A DNA stretch of 23,056 nucleotides from Mnemiopsis leidyi (taxonomy: Eukaryota; Ctenophora; Tentaculata; Lobata; Bolinopsidae), in contig JH152895.1 in assembly GCA_000226015.1 (NCBI GenBank), forward strand, positions 72,187 through 95,242, in the 5' to 3' direction. Positions 11,801 to 18,944 of this stretch are shown here, one piece after another. Each line of letters opens with the position of its first letter. Position 1 is the stretch's first letter. Position numbers and translations under genes: made by a program. The notes under the pieces were generated by a model. That model was not told the DNA's origin, did no database searches, and was given only the letters and a program-made list of their open reading frames with translations.

Positions 11801-11871
11801 ACGAGCAACAAAATCAGAATAGTAAGGGTAACCCTGATGACTTTGAGGGAATTCCTGGTGGGGAAGCTTGA
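5613..11871 (+). CDS. Voltage-gated K+ channel alpha subunit, Shaker/Kv-like, ten exons
   Basis: A six-transmembrane Kv channel subunit. Exons: 5613-5850, 7164-7224, 7411-7498, 7623-7726, 8142-8229, 8546-8661, 9226-9293, 9490-9682, 11203-11326 and 11551-11871. The joined length is 1401 nt (466 aa) and every intron phase matches. Order: disordered N-terminus 1-79; T1 tetramerisation domain from R81 (RIIFNVSG), without the CC pair of the zinc-binding site of Kv2-4 T1; S1 about 207-226; S2 240-260, with D245, F252 and D255 aligning to Shaker E283, F290 and E293; S3 about 272-291; S4 with R304, R307, R310, R313, K316 and R319; S5 about 338-358; filter TVGYGD 383-388; S6 about 399-421. Oddities: the S1-S2 loop is only about ten residues, the turret is short, and the S6 PxP hinge reads P414-M415-T416. 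The C-terminus (GGEA) lacks a PDZ ligand. The subfamily is unsettled. Further 5' exons or an alternative start remain possible. Confidence 0.93.
7164..7224 (+). CDS. K+ channel exon 2 (start of T1)
   Basis: Encodes [19 protein letters not shown], the first strand-helix unit of T1. The acceptor ACGCAG|AC has a weak pyrimidine tract. The donor is AACGG|GTCAGA. An upstream AG at about 7107-7108 stays open but starts in a phase that does not fit exon 1. Confidence 0.85.
7411..7498 (+). CDS. K+ channel exon 3 (T1)
   Basis: Acceptor ATTTTCAG|T and donor AACCAG|GTAACT. Encodes FPDTLLG then [15 protein letters not shown], matching the Kv T1 signatures FPDTLLG and FDRNR. Confidence 0.95.
7623..7726 (+). 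CDS. K+ channel exon 4 (T1)
   Basis: Acceptor AATTTCAG|GTAGC and donor TATCG|GTAAGT. Encodes [19 protein letters not shown] followed by [14 protein letters not shown], the conserved second half of T1. Confidence 0.97.
8142..8229 (+). CDS. K+ channel exon 5 (T1-S1 linker)
   Basis: Acceptor ACTCCAG|G and donor TTATGG|GTTTGT. Encodes [14 protein letters not shown] then [17 protein letters not shown] corresponds to the (Q)(R)xVWLLFE stretch before S1 in Kv1. Identified mainly by phase and this motif. Confidence 0.85.
8546..8661 (+). CDS. K+ channel exon 6 (S1)
   Basis: Acceptor TTCCTCAG|CTG and donor CGTTACAG|GTGATT. Encodes [15 protein letters not shown] then the hydrophobic S1 ([16 protein letters not shown]), aligning with the Kv1 FEYPESSGPAR-S1 region. 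The donor is the first junction of the 25-bp array that follows. Confidence 0.95.
8654..9073. repeat. 25-bp minisatellite built from the S1 exon's splice donor
   Basis: About 16 near-identical units carry the last eight exon bases (CGTTACAG) plus the first 17 intron bases (GTGATTTTACTTATAAA). Seventeen AGGT junctions occur between 8660 and 9062. Each complete unit read from GT to the next AG is a 25-nt GT...AG segment. The array lies in intron 6, at its 5' end. Confidence 0.97.
9226..9293 (+). CDS. K+ channel exon 7 (S2)
   Basis: Acceptor AATTTCAG|A and donor ACTATAG|GTGAGC. Encodes [13 protein letters not shown] then ACCVSYFTI. It joins exon 6 in phase 2 (AG|A, Arg232), giving an S1-S2 loop of about ten residues. 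Confidence 0.93.
9490..9682 (+). CDS. K+ channel exon 8 (S2 end, S3, S4 voltage sensor)
   Basis: Acceptor CGTTTCAG|AT and donor CTTATCAG|GTTAAT. Encodes [15 protein letters not shown]3 with the conserved Asp ([12 protein letters not shown]), a short GENSGTDG loop, and S4 [17 protein letters not shown] with the full Shaker-like charge ladder. Confidence 0.98.
9894..11215. repeat. 38-bp minisatellite built from the S5 exon's splice acceptor, with assembly gap
   Basis: Units contain TTATTAATGTCCCACTTCTC, then CAG and ACATTCCCAACAG. About 3.5 copies lie before and 7.8 after a run of N (10026-10920). The last copy is the real junction: CTTCTCCAG|ACATTCTCAACAG, whose 13 exon bases encode part of His-Ser-Gln-Gln after S4. 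All visible units carry a pyrimidine-AG acceptor. Confidence 0.97.
10026..10920. other. Assembly gap (895 N)
   Basis: A run of N with the same 38-bp repeat on both sides. The true length is unknown; the gap is most simply unresolved repeat rather than hidden coding sequence, because exons 8 and 9 join in frame without it. Confidence 0.95.
11203..11326 (+). CDS. K+ channel exon 9 (S4-S5 linker, S5)
   Basis: Begins A|CAT TCT CAA CAG, completing Arg319 and giving RHSQQ, equivalent to Shaker RHSKG; this fixes the acceptor at CTCCAG|ACATTC and not at the AG 13 bases later. Then [16 protein letters not shown] and S5. Donor ATAGAG|GTTAGA, phase 0. Confidence 0.96.
11551..11871 (+). CDS. K+ channel exon 10 (pore, S6, C-terminus)
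   Basis: Acceptor AAATGCAG|GTT, stop TGA at 11869. Encodes the pore helix ([10 protein letters not shown]), filter VGYGDM, S6 ending [12 protein letters not shown], and a 44-residue charged, Gln/Asn-rich tail. The second proline of the usual PVP hinge is Thr. The exon is locally much richer in GC than its introns. Confidence 0.99.
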   Translation, partial: VDAESGFDSVLYACWWAAVTMTTVGYGDMTPKTNIGKAFGSMILFISMIYIALPMTLIVSKFNTALEDWKQQERTQIYYKKRANEQQNQNSKGNPDDFEGIPGGEA

Positions 11872-12048
11872 TCCAAAAAACGGCACGGCTCAATTAATGA
11901 GGGCTCGACTTTTTTCCGGGAAAAACGTTATTTTGTTTTTAATCTTTAGATTCGGCATACTGTATGGAAATTGTTCCAATTCCATGATATGGTGATGATG
12001 CTGGTACGAAACGACGCGACGTCTGGCGTACTTATTGTAGGTCTTAGG

Positions 12049-12054
12049 AATAAA
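12049..12054 (+). terminator. Candidate polyadenylation signal of the K+ channel gene
   Basis: AATAAA 178 bases past the stop codon, the first canonical hexamer downstream. Position is reasonable; no transcript evidence. Confidence 0.45.
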
Positions 12055-12659
12055 ATTCAAACTGTGATTATTTAGCCCAGTGAATATAAAACTTTTATTA
12101 AAAGATGTCTGTCATCTGCGAATAAGATATGGTTCTCAATTTCAGGTGAGATTTAAAATAGATTGTAGATATTGATATTGATATTATAACGGGTAAGGAT
12201 AAAAATTGTAATCTTATCACCATTTTGAATAGACGCTCTTGTTTTACTTTTAGTTCTTCTCCAAATCCAATTAAATTTGAAATGGCAAGATTAGCTCCGC
12301 CTACAGCGCGACTTGGGAAAAACTCCTTCCCCCTTTCCAGGGCCAGACAAAGCCCTTCCTTGCCAAGGCCTCCACTCAGGTCGCAGGCCGTGACAGCGAA
12401 ACTTAAATAAGATTAAGGGGCAATTTAATACTAATAGGCTTCGACGACTCGGCGGAACAACTATGAACTAACTTATAATGATACATTTTGCCTTGCGTTG
12501 TGGCTGCCGCGCCGCGCGCAGACACAAGAACAACTACAAATACTAGTAAAACTACGTAGTGTACAAGCACACGACGGGAATTAACAATTTCAAGTTCAAC
12601 GTTTTAGACGATCACGAAGGTTGAAAACTGACCACTTGACCAGAGCTTTTGTACCAGTA

Positions 12660-13650
12660 CAGTTGTTGTCGAGGTGTTACCCGACCCGCGCGCGTGGCGC
12701 GGCTCGCAGTTTTCTGCTCTCCTTGCGTTAGAACGTTAGACGTGGATATCATCTCGTCAATACAGTTGCACTTGCACACCGGCACAATTATATTAGTATT
12801 ACCGGGCGCTGCGCTACCCAGTACCCACTTTGCACTTCCAAATTCCAGGTAAGATATGTACACAAAAGCTTAAGTGTTATTGTTAAGTTGAAGTTCTGTT
12901 GACGAGATTATATCTGTGACTGTCTACCGTTCTCAGCTTTAGCTGCGTGAGTCGGGTATCACCGCGACGAAAGTTCTGCTACATTAACATATTTACATGT
13001 TTTGTCTGACTTTGTCCGACCCTCATTCGGAGATTGTCGCGGTGATACCCGACTCACGCAGCTAAAGCCAAAAGCTGAACTCGTTAGAAAGTTAGACGGA
13101 TATAATCTCGTCAAATTCGGAGAATAAAATGACGGGAGGGTTTGACGAGATGATATCCGTCTACCGTTCTAACGAAACGCAACGGGAGGGTGCGAGCGCC
13201 ACCAGAGGCAGAGCTTTGTCGCGGTGATACCCGACTCTCGCACTCGCAGCTCAAAGCTGAGCTGAACGAGATCACATTTCGTTAAATGAATATAATGTAA
13301 TCTTGGTGAGTTTGACCACCAGATGCGCGCGTACAGCGTAGCCTTAAGCACCTTACCGCACCGGGCGCTGCGCAACAAATGACTAAGACTGCAGGCAATA
13401 AGCATCTGCATCTGGTTTGTGGTTAGGTGAAGGCTTGGCACGTTTAGGGGTCAAATTCTTGTCGCGGTGATACCCGACTCACGCAGCTAAAGCTGAACGT
13501 TTCGTTAGAACGGTAGACGGATATTACCTGTTACCGGGCGTTGCGCGGCTCAGCTCTCTACAAGTACAAAGCAACAATTAGCCTGAGGTCCCCAGGCAAG
13601 ACGGATATTCATATAAATATAATCTCGTCAATCAAATTCAACACTGGTGG
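12660..13650. repeat. Foldback-like cluster of dispersed inverted and direct modules
   Basis: Three modules recur in both orientations. A (GTCGCGGTGATACCCGACTC, then ACGCAGCTAAAGC) is at about 13036, 13218 and 13460 on plus and inverted at about 12933-12968. B (GTTAGACGGATATAATCTCG-like) is at about 12735, 13090, 13507 and 13600, inverted at about 12900 and 13141. C (ACCGGGCGCTGCGC) is at 12801, 13360 and 13533. The 12933/13036 pair could form a hairpin with arms of about 33 bp. No transposase frame or clear target duplication is seen; it looks like a non-autonomous foldback or MITE-type element, or nested copies. Confidence 0.65.
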
Positions 13651-14592
13651 CGCGCGCGAAAAGGGCTCTGGTTAGAGCAACAAGACGTGCATCGAATAGA
13701 AATAAAACAATCTTAAAATATTATTCATAGTTTCAAATAAATAGAACTTATATCAAAAAGTTTGCTATAAAATAATCACAAATACCACATCCAATCAATA
13801 TGCAATAGCTTTTGTATATTCTCCTATATTAATATAACTATAAGTATATAAGTGTAACTATAAATATTAGGTCGGCCTAGAAATAATGGGATAGAACATT
13901 TTTATGGTCAACCTTCAACTGTTTGATTTTCATTTGGAAAGCTCTCCGTCAACTTCAACAACAAGAAGAACTGGACAGTTCGTGTCACTGCTTGTAGTTT
14001 AACTGACATTCTTTCCCGACTGACTGACTAAACATTTCCTCCTTCTTCTACATAGGTTACACTTACAAAGATTAGTCGAATTTTGCCTATACTTAATATT
14101 ATATAATTACCTATAGTTTACTGAGATTTGACTAATTTAATGTTTAATGCCAGTATTAATAGTATTTTTTGGGAGGGGTCACAAATTTTTAACAATGAGA
14201 CGCTAGAGTCAGAGAACAGTGCTTTCTTGCGTCTGATTGATTACATTTGTTATCTTTTGGACAACATTTAATAGCGTATTACTGTATAAATATGATACTA
14301 AAACGTTTCACATGGCTGTAACACACACAAACCATCACCATTATATAAGTTTGTCGCAACTCAAAATTCAAAAAAGGGTCTTATATGAGAGTTTGCGATA
14401 AACCTGAGTCGCTGAGCAAGTTAACCCGATTCTACGAATACAGATAACAAATAACTATATTGTGTTAACACAGAAAACCAAAACTTGACAAAATATTGTC
14501 CTGAGACTATAAAAGAGTTCTGACAGTAAGACAGAACTTCTGTCTCACTCCCAGTAACATCTTTCAAATTATTCATTGAGTGTTATCCCAAG

Positions 14593-14887
14593 GTCACGAG
14601 ACTTATTAACGAAAGTCACGTGACTTAGTAACAAAAGTCACGTGACTTAGTAACAAAAGTCGCGTGACTTAGTAACAAAAGTCACGTGACTTAGTAACAA
14701 AAGTCACATGACTTAGTAACAAAAGTCACGTGATTTAGTAACAAAAGTCACGTGACTTAGTAACAAAATTCACGTGACTTAGTAACAAATTCACGTGACT
14801 TAGTTACAAAAGTCACGTGACGTAGTAACAAAAGTCACGTGACTTAGAAACAAAAGTCACGTGACGTAGTAACAAAAGTCACGTGAC
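14593..14887. repeat. 22-bp tandem array of CACGTG palindromes (CLEAR-like) next to the YOD1 stop codon
   Basis: Fourteen units of GTCACGTGAC followed by TTAGTAACAAAA. Cores start at 14593, 14615, 14637, 14659, 14681, 14703, 14725, 14747, 14769, 14790, 14812, 14834, 14856 and 14878. Eight cores are exactly GTCACGTGAC and eleven keep CACGTG; the exceptions are at 14593, 14659 and 14703. The array ends three bases from the YOD1 stop, so it probably lies in that gene's 3' UTR. GTCACGTGAC equals the published CLEAR consensus for TFEB/TFE3/MITF. Function is inferred only. Confidence 0.95.
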
Positions 14888-14890
14888 GAT

Positions 14891-15022
14891 CTAGTTGTAC
14901 TCCTGGAAGTTCTGATGGCCGGTTTCCTTGGCGTGGTGCCTAGCATCTTGTTCTCCAGCTATGCCCAGTCCGCATGTACCGCATTTTAGTGTAAAGTTAG
15001 CGAGATCGGTGTAGTTGTGTGC
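14891..15022 (-). CDS. YOD1: YOD1 exon 10 (C2H2 zinc finger, stop)
   Basis: Acceptor CCCTCACAG|GCAC, stop TAG at 14891-14893. Encodes YTDLANFTLKCGTC and ARHHAKETGHQNF, the terminal C2H2 finger typical of YOD1. Confidence 0.97.
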   Translation of the reverse strand, partial: AHNYTDLANFTLKCGTCGLGIAGEQDARHHAKETGHQNFQEYN

Positions 15023-17951
15023 CTGTGAGGGTATCAGCTATTTACTTGCTATTTGCTTGCTATTTACTTGCTATTTACTTGCTATTTACTTGCTATTTAC
15101 TTGCTATTCACTTGCTATTTACTTGCTATTTACTTGCTATTTACTTGCTATTTACTTGCTATTTACTTGCTATTTACTTGCTATTTACTTGCTATTTACT
15201 TGCTATTTACTATAATTAACTATATAATGCTTCATCGTCAAGAAATCGAAATTGAGATTTCTTTCTTCAAAATAAACCTTATAATTTTCTTAAATGTCAA
15301 GACAATGCTTGATGTACAATTTCACAAAATTACTCTCATTTAAAAGAATCTGTCCCGCCCACTGACCTTTTTAGCGTTAGCAGCAACAAGCATGGCAGCA
15401 GCTTCAATATCAGAATCGTGCAGGAGAAACACAGTTACCGGTCCTGCCGGTGTAGGTTCGTAGAGGGGATCGTAGTGTATTCCTGGAGAATTGAAACTGT
15501 AACATCCGATCTTTTTTTCATATCCGATCTTTGTTCTTTTGTGTAAGCAAAATCAAATACATATGATTACACCTTATTTATTTACCTAGGTAATAGTGCT
15601 ATACTATGGTACTATACTATATTAGCTACTATTATAGTAGCTACTACTATAGTAATTTGATCATGTGCCGTTGCAGTTGCTTTATTGCTTTTTGAGACAA
15701 AACGAAGGTAAAATTAAGAAAATCACAACTTAAATGCACGGTAAACACGTTCATTGTGCAAAATACTTACCGTCGTAGATGACGTAGGTTTTATCAGAAC
15801 AGCCGAGATCTTGTCCGAACTTATCTATCCTTAGTGACTGTGTGTCCACCACGTGTATTTCTATAAAGTTTGATTTAAAGTGCTTCATCAACAACCTTAA
15901 ACATCATGGGTTTTGTCTTTTGAATAGACGTCACAATTCTTGTTATGTGACACGATTTGACCAATGAATGACCAGATATGACCAACCAAGTTAGAAAACA
16001 CATGGTAAAAATTACCGACTTCTCCACAAAAACTCTGACGAACATTGAATCACAAAACAATAGATTACAAAAAACTGAGAAAGCGTACGACAACAAAATG
16101 ACCTCACCAGTAGCGAAGTGTCTGGCAAGGGCCGCTAACTCGATCCCTCCTCCCCAAATTTGAGAGTTCTGGATCCACTTCACATACTCCTCCCGCTTTT
16201 TTCCTGCAATTAATAAGAAAAGTTAGCGATTTTTGTTGATTGTCGGATATGATGTGACTACTAGTAGAAATACTACAAAAAACATTTCTACAGATGAAAA
16301 TCAAGAAATTAATGCCTTGAAAAAAGGTCAGAAACAAAAAGATGTTGTTTTAGGTAGTTGACTAAAGAGCGTACCAAGAAGGACATCAGGGAATTCTTCA
16401 GGGCAGCTCAGAACAATGTCACCTACTACACACCGCAGTGCCGTGGCTATAGACTGCCCTGTATCACCTGTAGATATAAGACCGGGTGTTAATATGTCGG
16501 GAAAAAACACCGGCTTTGACAACAACAAATTTCAATCTTCAGAGTAAAGCATCACCGTGAAATCAAGAGACAAACAAGACCAAATTTTAACCTTGGAATA
16601 AAAATCCGAGGCTGGCAAAAAGGCAGCTGTTATCAGCAGGGACAACCCTGAAACAAAGTGTGGTTTCAAGTGATTATAAAATTGAGAGAGTTATAGATAA
16701 TTTGAGTTATCTAATTATTTCTACTTATAAATAGTTGGAGTTATCTTATTCTCCCTACTTAAAAATAGTGGGAGTTATCCTACTCGGAAACGGAAGTTAA
16801 TTGAATGGCAAATATAGTAAACAAATTTTAATTGTAAAGGCTTTATTGACGCCCTTATTAAGCCTTTATTCTTGAGGAGTCCAAAGATTGTGTTCGTTTT
16901 TACTAAAAACATTGCGATCGGGCTCAAAATATTGATGTCCCCACAGATTAGATAAACTCAAAAAATAATTTAAAACAAAATAAAGACACAAACAAAACTA
17001 TCTGAGGTTTTCTAAACCGCAACAATCAAGAAACTGAAACTCACTTGCGAACGATTGATCGTGATACAGGTGCAGCCGATCTTTCTCCTGCGTCAGTACG
17101 AGAAATAATATTGGGAACCAAATTAGAGACATAAAACTGCTAAAGCTTCTTTAGAAATAGAAGTCAAGTATACAGGTACAATTTACGGAGGACACTTACT
17201 GGTCGAATGATGTGGAGTTGGATTAGATGGACCGTTTGATGAAGGAGCAGGTGTGAGGTTTGATGAAGGAGCAGATGATGTGTTTGATGAAGGAGCACCC
17301 CTCTCGACGTGTACGGTATCACCAGATTTGATACCGAGATCAGACAAAAGTGCGGTCTTTTCTGACGTGTTGATTAGTTTCGGAGGATATCCGCCCTTCA
17401 CTGAGATAATCATGATCTTATTTATTTATTGATTAACCAGTCGTGTACAGGTAAGCATGAGTAAACAATTTAGATTAAAACAGTGAGTTCAAGTCATAAA
17501 TAAATAATATTGATAAATAGATAGTTTGCGCAAGTCTTGTCGCGTATTTTTCAAAAACTTTGCTGACACAACATACTTCAGAAATAGGATATCTTACATT
17601 TCTGAGACGCTGCTTCAATCTGTGTGATGTTCTGAACTGACGTTTGAAGATCTTGAAGTGTACTCTCGCTTGTCAGGTCTCGCAACACTGAGCTTCCCCC
17701 GCTGTGTGTACATTTCAGTACCTGATGTTTTTTAGTTAGAACACAAGGAAAGTTTTTATTATCATCTGTAAATCTTTTCCTAGGTTATCAAAGCATTCAT
17801 TCTTCAATAAAGAAATAAAGGTGGTTGGGGAATGAATAACTTAATTCTAACTGTTGAACGGACGTGGCTCTTAACAGAGAGATTGTAAATAACTGGCATA
17901 AGTAAATCACAACTTTATTGAGTAGAAATAATGACTCACGACGTTAGGCAT
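14891..17951 (-). CDS. YOD1: YOD1/OTU1 ubiquitin thioesterase, ten exons, complete
   Basis: An OTU-family cysteine deubiquitinase that in other animals binds p97/VCP and trims ubiquitin chains in ERAD and lysosomal damage clearance. Coding exons in order: 17951-17940, 17721-17598, 17400-17200, 17087-17045, 16647-16592, 16467-16375, 16203-16108, 15860-15771, 15482-15367 and 15022-14891. They join to 963 nt (320 aa) with consistent phases; human is 348 aa and yeast 301. Order: UBX-like domain about 5-85 (VLKCTHSGGSSV, KGGYPPKLI, GIKSGDTVHVE); a Ser/Pro/Asn linker; the OTU domain with PADNSCLF (catalytic C135), LLGKKREEYVKWI, IWGGGIELAAL, IHVVDTQSLRIDKFG and YDGIHYDPL (catalytic H241); and a C-terminal C2H2 finger CGTC...HAKETGH. 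All expected catalytic residues are present. It is convergent with the K+ channel and shares its strand with two ATG8 genes. Confidence 0.97.
15039..15210. repeat. 11-bp tandem array in the last YOD1 intron
   Basis: About 15.6 copies of TATTTACTTGC (plus strand), two near the left end and middle with one change each. On the YOD1 strand it ends 16 bases before the last exon's acceptor, so the spliced intron must place its branch point in or beside the array. Confidence 0.97.
15367..15482 (-). CDS. YOD1: YOD1 exon 9 (catalytic histidine)
   Basis: Acceptor ATTCTCCAG|GA, donor AAAAAG|GTCAGT. Encodes IHYDPLYEPTPAGPVTVFL then the helix AAAMLVAANAKK. His241 completes the OTU active site. Confidence 0.96.
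15608..15655. repeat. AT-rich palindromic tract in YOD1 intron 8
   Basis: Repeated TACTATA/TATAGTA words include AGCTACTA-TTA-TAGTAGCT, a perfect 8-bp-arm hairpin. Nothing suggests a gene. Confidence 0.6.
15771..15860 (-). CDS. YOD1: YOD1 exon 8 (OTU core)
   Basis: Acceptor CTTTATAG|AA, donor TACGACG|GTAAGT. Encodes IHVVDTQSLRIDKFGQ and KTYVIYD, matching IVVVDTQTVRIDRFGED. Confidence 0.97.
16108..16203 (-). CDS. YOD1: YOD1 exon 7 (OTU, WGG motif)
   Basis: Acceptor AATTGCAG|GA, donor GCTACTG|GTGAGG. Encodes KKREEYVKWIQNSQIWGGG then IELAALARHFAT. Confidence 0.97.
16375..16467 (-). CDS. YOD1: YOD1 exon 6 (OTU helices)
   Basis: Acceptor TCTACAG|GT, donor CTTCTTG|GTACGC. Encodes ATALRCVVGDIVLSCPEEF then PDVLLG, equivalent to RRLIAQIVASDPDFYSEAILG. 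Confidence 0.93.
16592..16647 (-). CDS. YOD1: YOD1 exon 5 (catalytic cysteine)
   Basis: Acceptor GTTTCAG|G, donor CCAAG|GTTAAA. Encodes VVPADNSCLFASLGFLFQ; the Cys in DNSCLF is the OTU nucleophile. Confidence 0.97.
16684..16795. repeat. Short degenerate tandem repeat in YOD1 intron 4
   Basis: Two to three diverged copies of a unit of about 34 bases (CTACTTATAAATAGTTGGAG, then TTATCTTATTCTCC). Confidence 0.55.
17045..17087 (-). CDS. YOD1: YOD1 exon 4 (linker into OTU)
   Basis: Acceptor CTGACGCAG|GA and donor CGCAA|GTGAGT. Encodes ERSAAPVSRSIVR; SIVRK-VVPADNSC matches MVRR-VVPADNSC of vertebrate YOD1. Confidence 0.9.
17200..17400 (-). CDS. YOD1: YOD1 exon 3 (UBX-like second half, linker)
   Basis: Acceptor ATCTCAG|TG, donor CGACCA|GTAAGTG. 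Encodes KGGYPPKLI, GIKSGDTVHVERG and a linker with three APSSN repeats, mirrored in DNA by three TGATGAAGGAGCA blocks on the plus strand (about 17238-17297). The ATG at 17413 lies in the intron and is not the start. Confidence 0.95.
17598..17721 (-). CDS. YOD1: YOD1 exon 2 (UBX-like, first half)
   Basis: Acceptor AACATCAG|GTAC and donor CAGAAAT|GTAAGA. Encodes VLKCTHSGGSSVLRDL and TLQDLQTSVQNITQI, matching the LRCKA...GTHVL and helix of vertebrate YOD1. Confidence 0.9.
17940..17951 (-). CDS. YOD1: YOD1 exon 1, 12-nt coding exon (MPNV)
   Basis: ATG CCT AAC GTC followed by a strong GTGAGT donor, phase 0, joining exon 2 (VLKC). Family members place the start just before the UBX-like domain, which fits. 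Because it is so short, another upstream start exon is possible. Confidence 0.6.
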
Positions 17952-18881
17952 TGTCTACAAAAACTTGTCTAGGGAGGTTGAACGGAGGTCTTCTTCATAT
18001 AGCCATTCCTAAATTTTGCACATGTAAAAATGAGTTAATCCTGTAATTATGAGCGTGTTTTATGCTAACTTGGTGTGCTTTAAATGTTTTCACATAATTG
18101 AACCTATCACATTCAATTTGAGTATTTTTCGATTGGCTGTACTAAAATAAAACATCAAAAATATTTCATCATCAAACAGATAGGTATAAAACAATCAAAA
18201 GAATCAAAAAATACTCCTAAAAAAATTGCGGTACATATAATTTACTGCACTATAAGACTGAAGACATGAACTGAATGACTATAATATATTGCTGCCGGCT
18301 GCATTCGTTTAAAAATTGAGTATAGCTACAAAGTTACAAAAATATAAATTAATAAGATCATGTAGTTATCAATACCTCCCGACAAACCATGACAAAGTTA
18401 CTATCTTTATCGATTAAATTTATGATTAGACAAGTATTTAAAACAAATTTCAATTGATATTCAGTTTTTATAATAAATAAATGTTTTTCGCGGTGGATAA
18501 GTACAACAAAATTAACATGTGGTTCTATTTATTAACAAGAATTATATCACAAGAATAACTTTCGAACATTCGCCTTACACGGTTAACAAATAAATAAACA
18601 CCGCCCAGCCGTGAATACAAAAAAATATAATATTCATACCTCATAATATCAATAATCTAAAATCAGCATAACCTCATAACGAATCAAATGCAATAGATCC
18701 GGCAAATTCTTAATTACATTACCGTTTAACCAAATCGGCCATTCGTGCACAACACTGTTTCAGCGACAGTAACAATTCGCAATCATTCTTATATTCGGCC
18801 GTTTTCTTTGCCCCACTGCACAATACAAACATACTGACAACTCACTCAATAAAATCAAATAAAAACCAAAGTATCGGTTGT
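17952..18881. other. Intergenic: YOD1 upstream region and 3' flank of the ATG8-like gene
   Basis: About 930 very AT-rich bases. It should contain the YOD1 promoter, but no clear element is seen. A minus-strand AATAAA at 18528-18533 is a candidate polyadenylation signal for the ATG8-like gene. Confidence 0.5.
18528..18533 (-). terminator. Candidate polyadenylation signal of the ATG8-like gene
   Basis: AATAAA on the minus strand, about 350 bases past the TAG at 18882. Canonical hexamer in AT-rich DNA, so chance occurrence is possible. Confidence 0.35.
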
Positions 18882-18944
18882 CTATCCGGAGAAATCTTGG
18901 ACCTGATAATGAACATAGAGAAACATGTCTTCATCATGGTGTTC
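18882..18944 (-). CDS. ATG8-like exon 4, terminal
   Basis: Acceptor ACGTTTCAG|GAA, phase 0 as in the paralogue. Encodes EHHDEDMFLYVHYQVQDFSG then TAG. A possible cryptic donor CAG|GTCC lies inside, but the exact length match to the canonical C-terminus favours reading through. Confidence 0.85.
   Translation of the reverse strand, partial: EHHDEDMFLYVHYQVQDFSG

Larger units (their letters stand above)
11872..14592. other. Intergenic region between the convergent K+ channel and YOD1 genes
   Basis: Holds the channel's 3' UTR, a GC-richer repeat cluster (separate entry) and AT-rich sequence from about 13690. Short open frames at 12225-12410, 12612-12863 and 13169-13441 match no family and follow the local GC content or repeats. 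ATTAAA on the minus strand at 14267-14272 could serve YOD1 polyadenylation (weak). Confidence 0.6.

Noticed and set aside
11536..11886. Minus-strand frame opposite the pore exon
   Set aside because: Shadow of the K+ channel pore exon, which shows an unmistakable TVGYGD filter on the plus strand.
12225..12863. Small open frames between the K+ channel and YOD1
   Set aside because: No family match; those after 12600 overlap the GC-rich repeat modules, which favours chance open frames.
14593..14887. CRISPR-like array
   Set aside because: Units are contiguous with no unique spacers, and the genome is an animal's; it is a plain tandem repeat.
15015..15343. Three plus-strand frames rich in Leu, Tyr and Cys
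   Set aside because: Translations of the 11-bp tandem repeat in a YOD1 intron; periodic, with no domain.
17183..17413. Separate small gene starting at ATG 17413 (minus)
   Set aside because: The ATG lies upstream of a good acceptor; the downstream part is YOD1 exon 3 and continues from exon 2 in phase.
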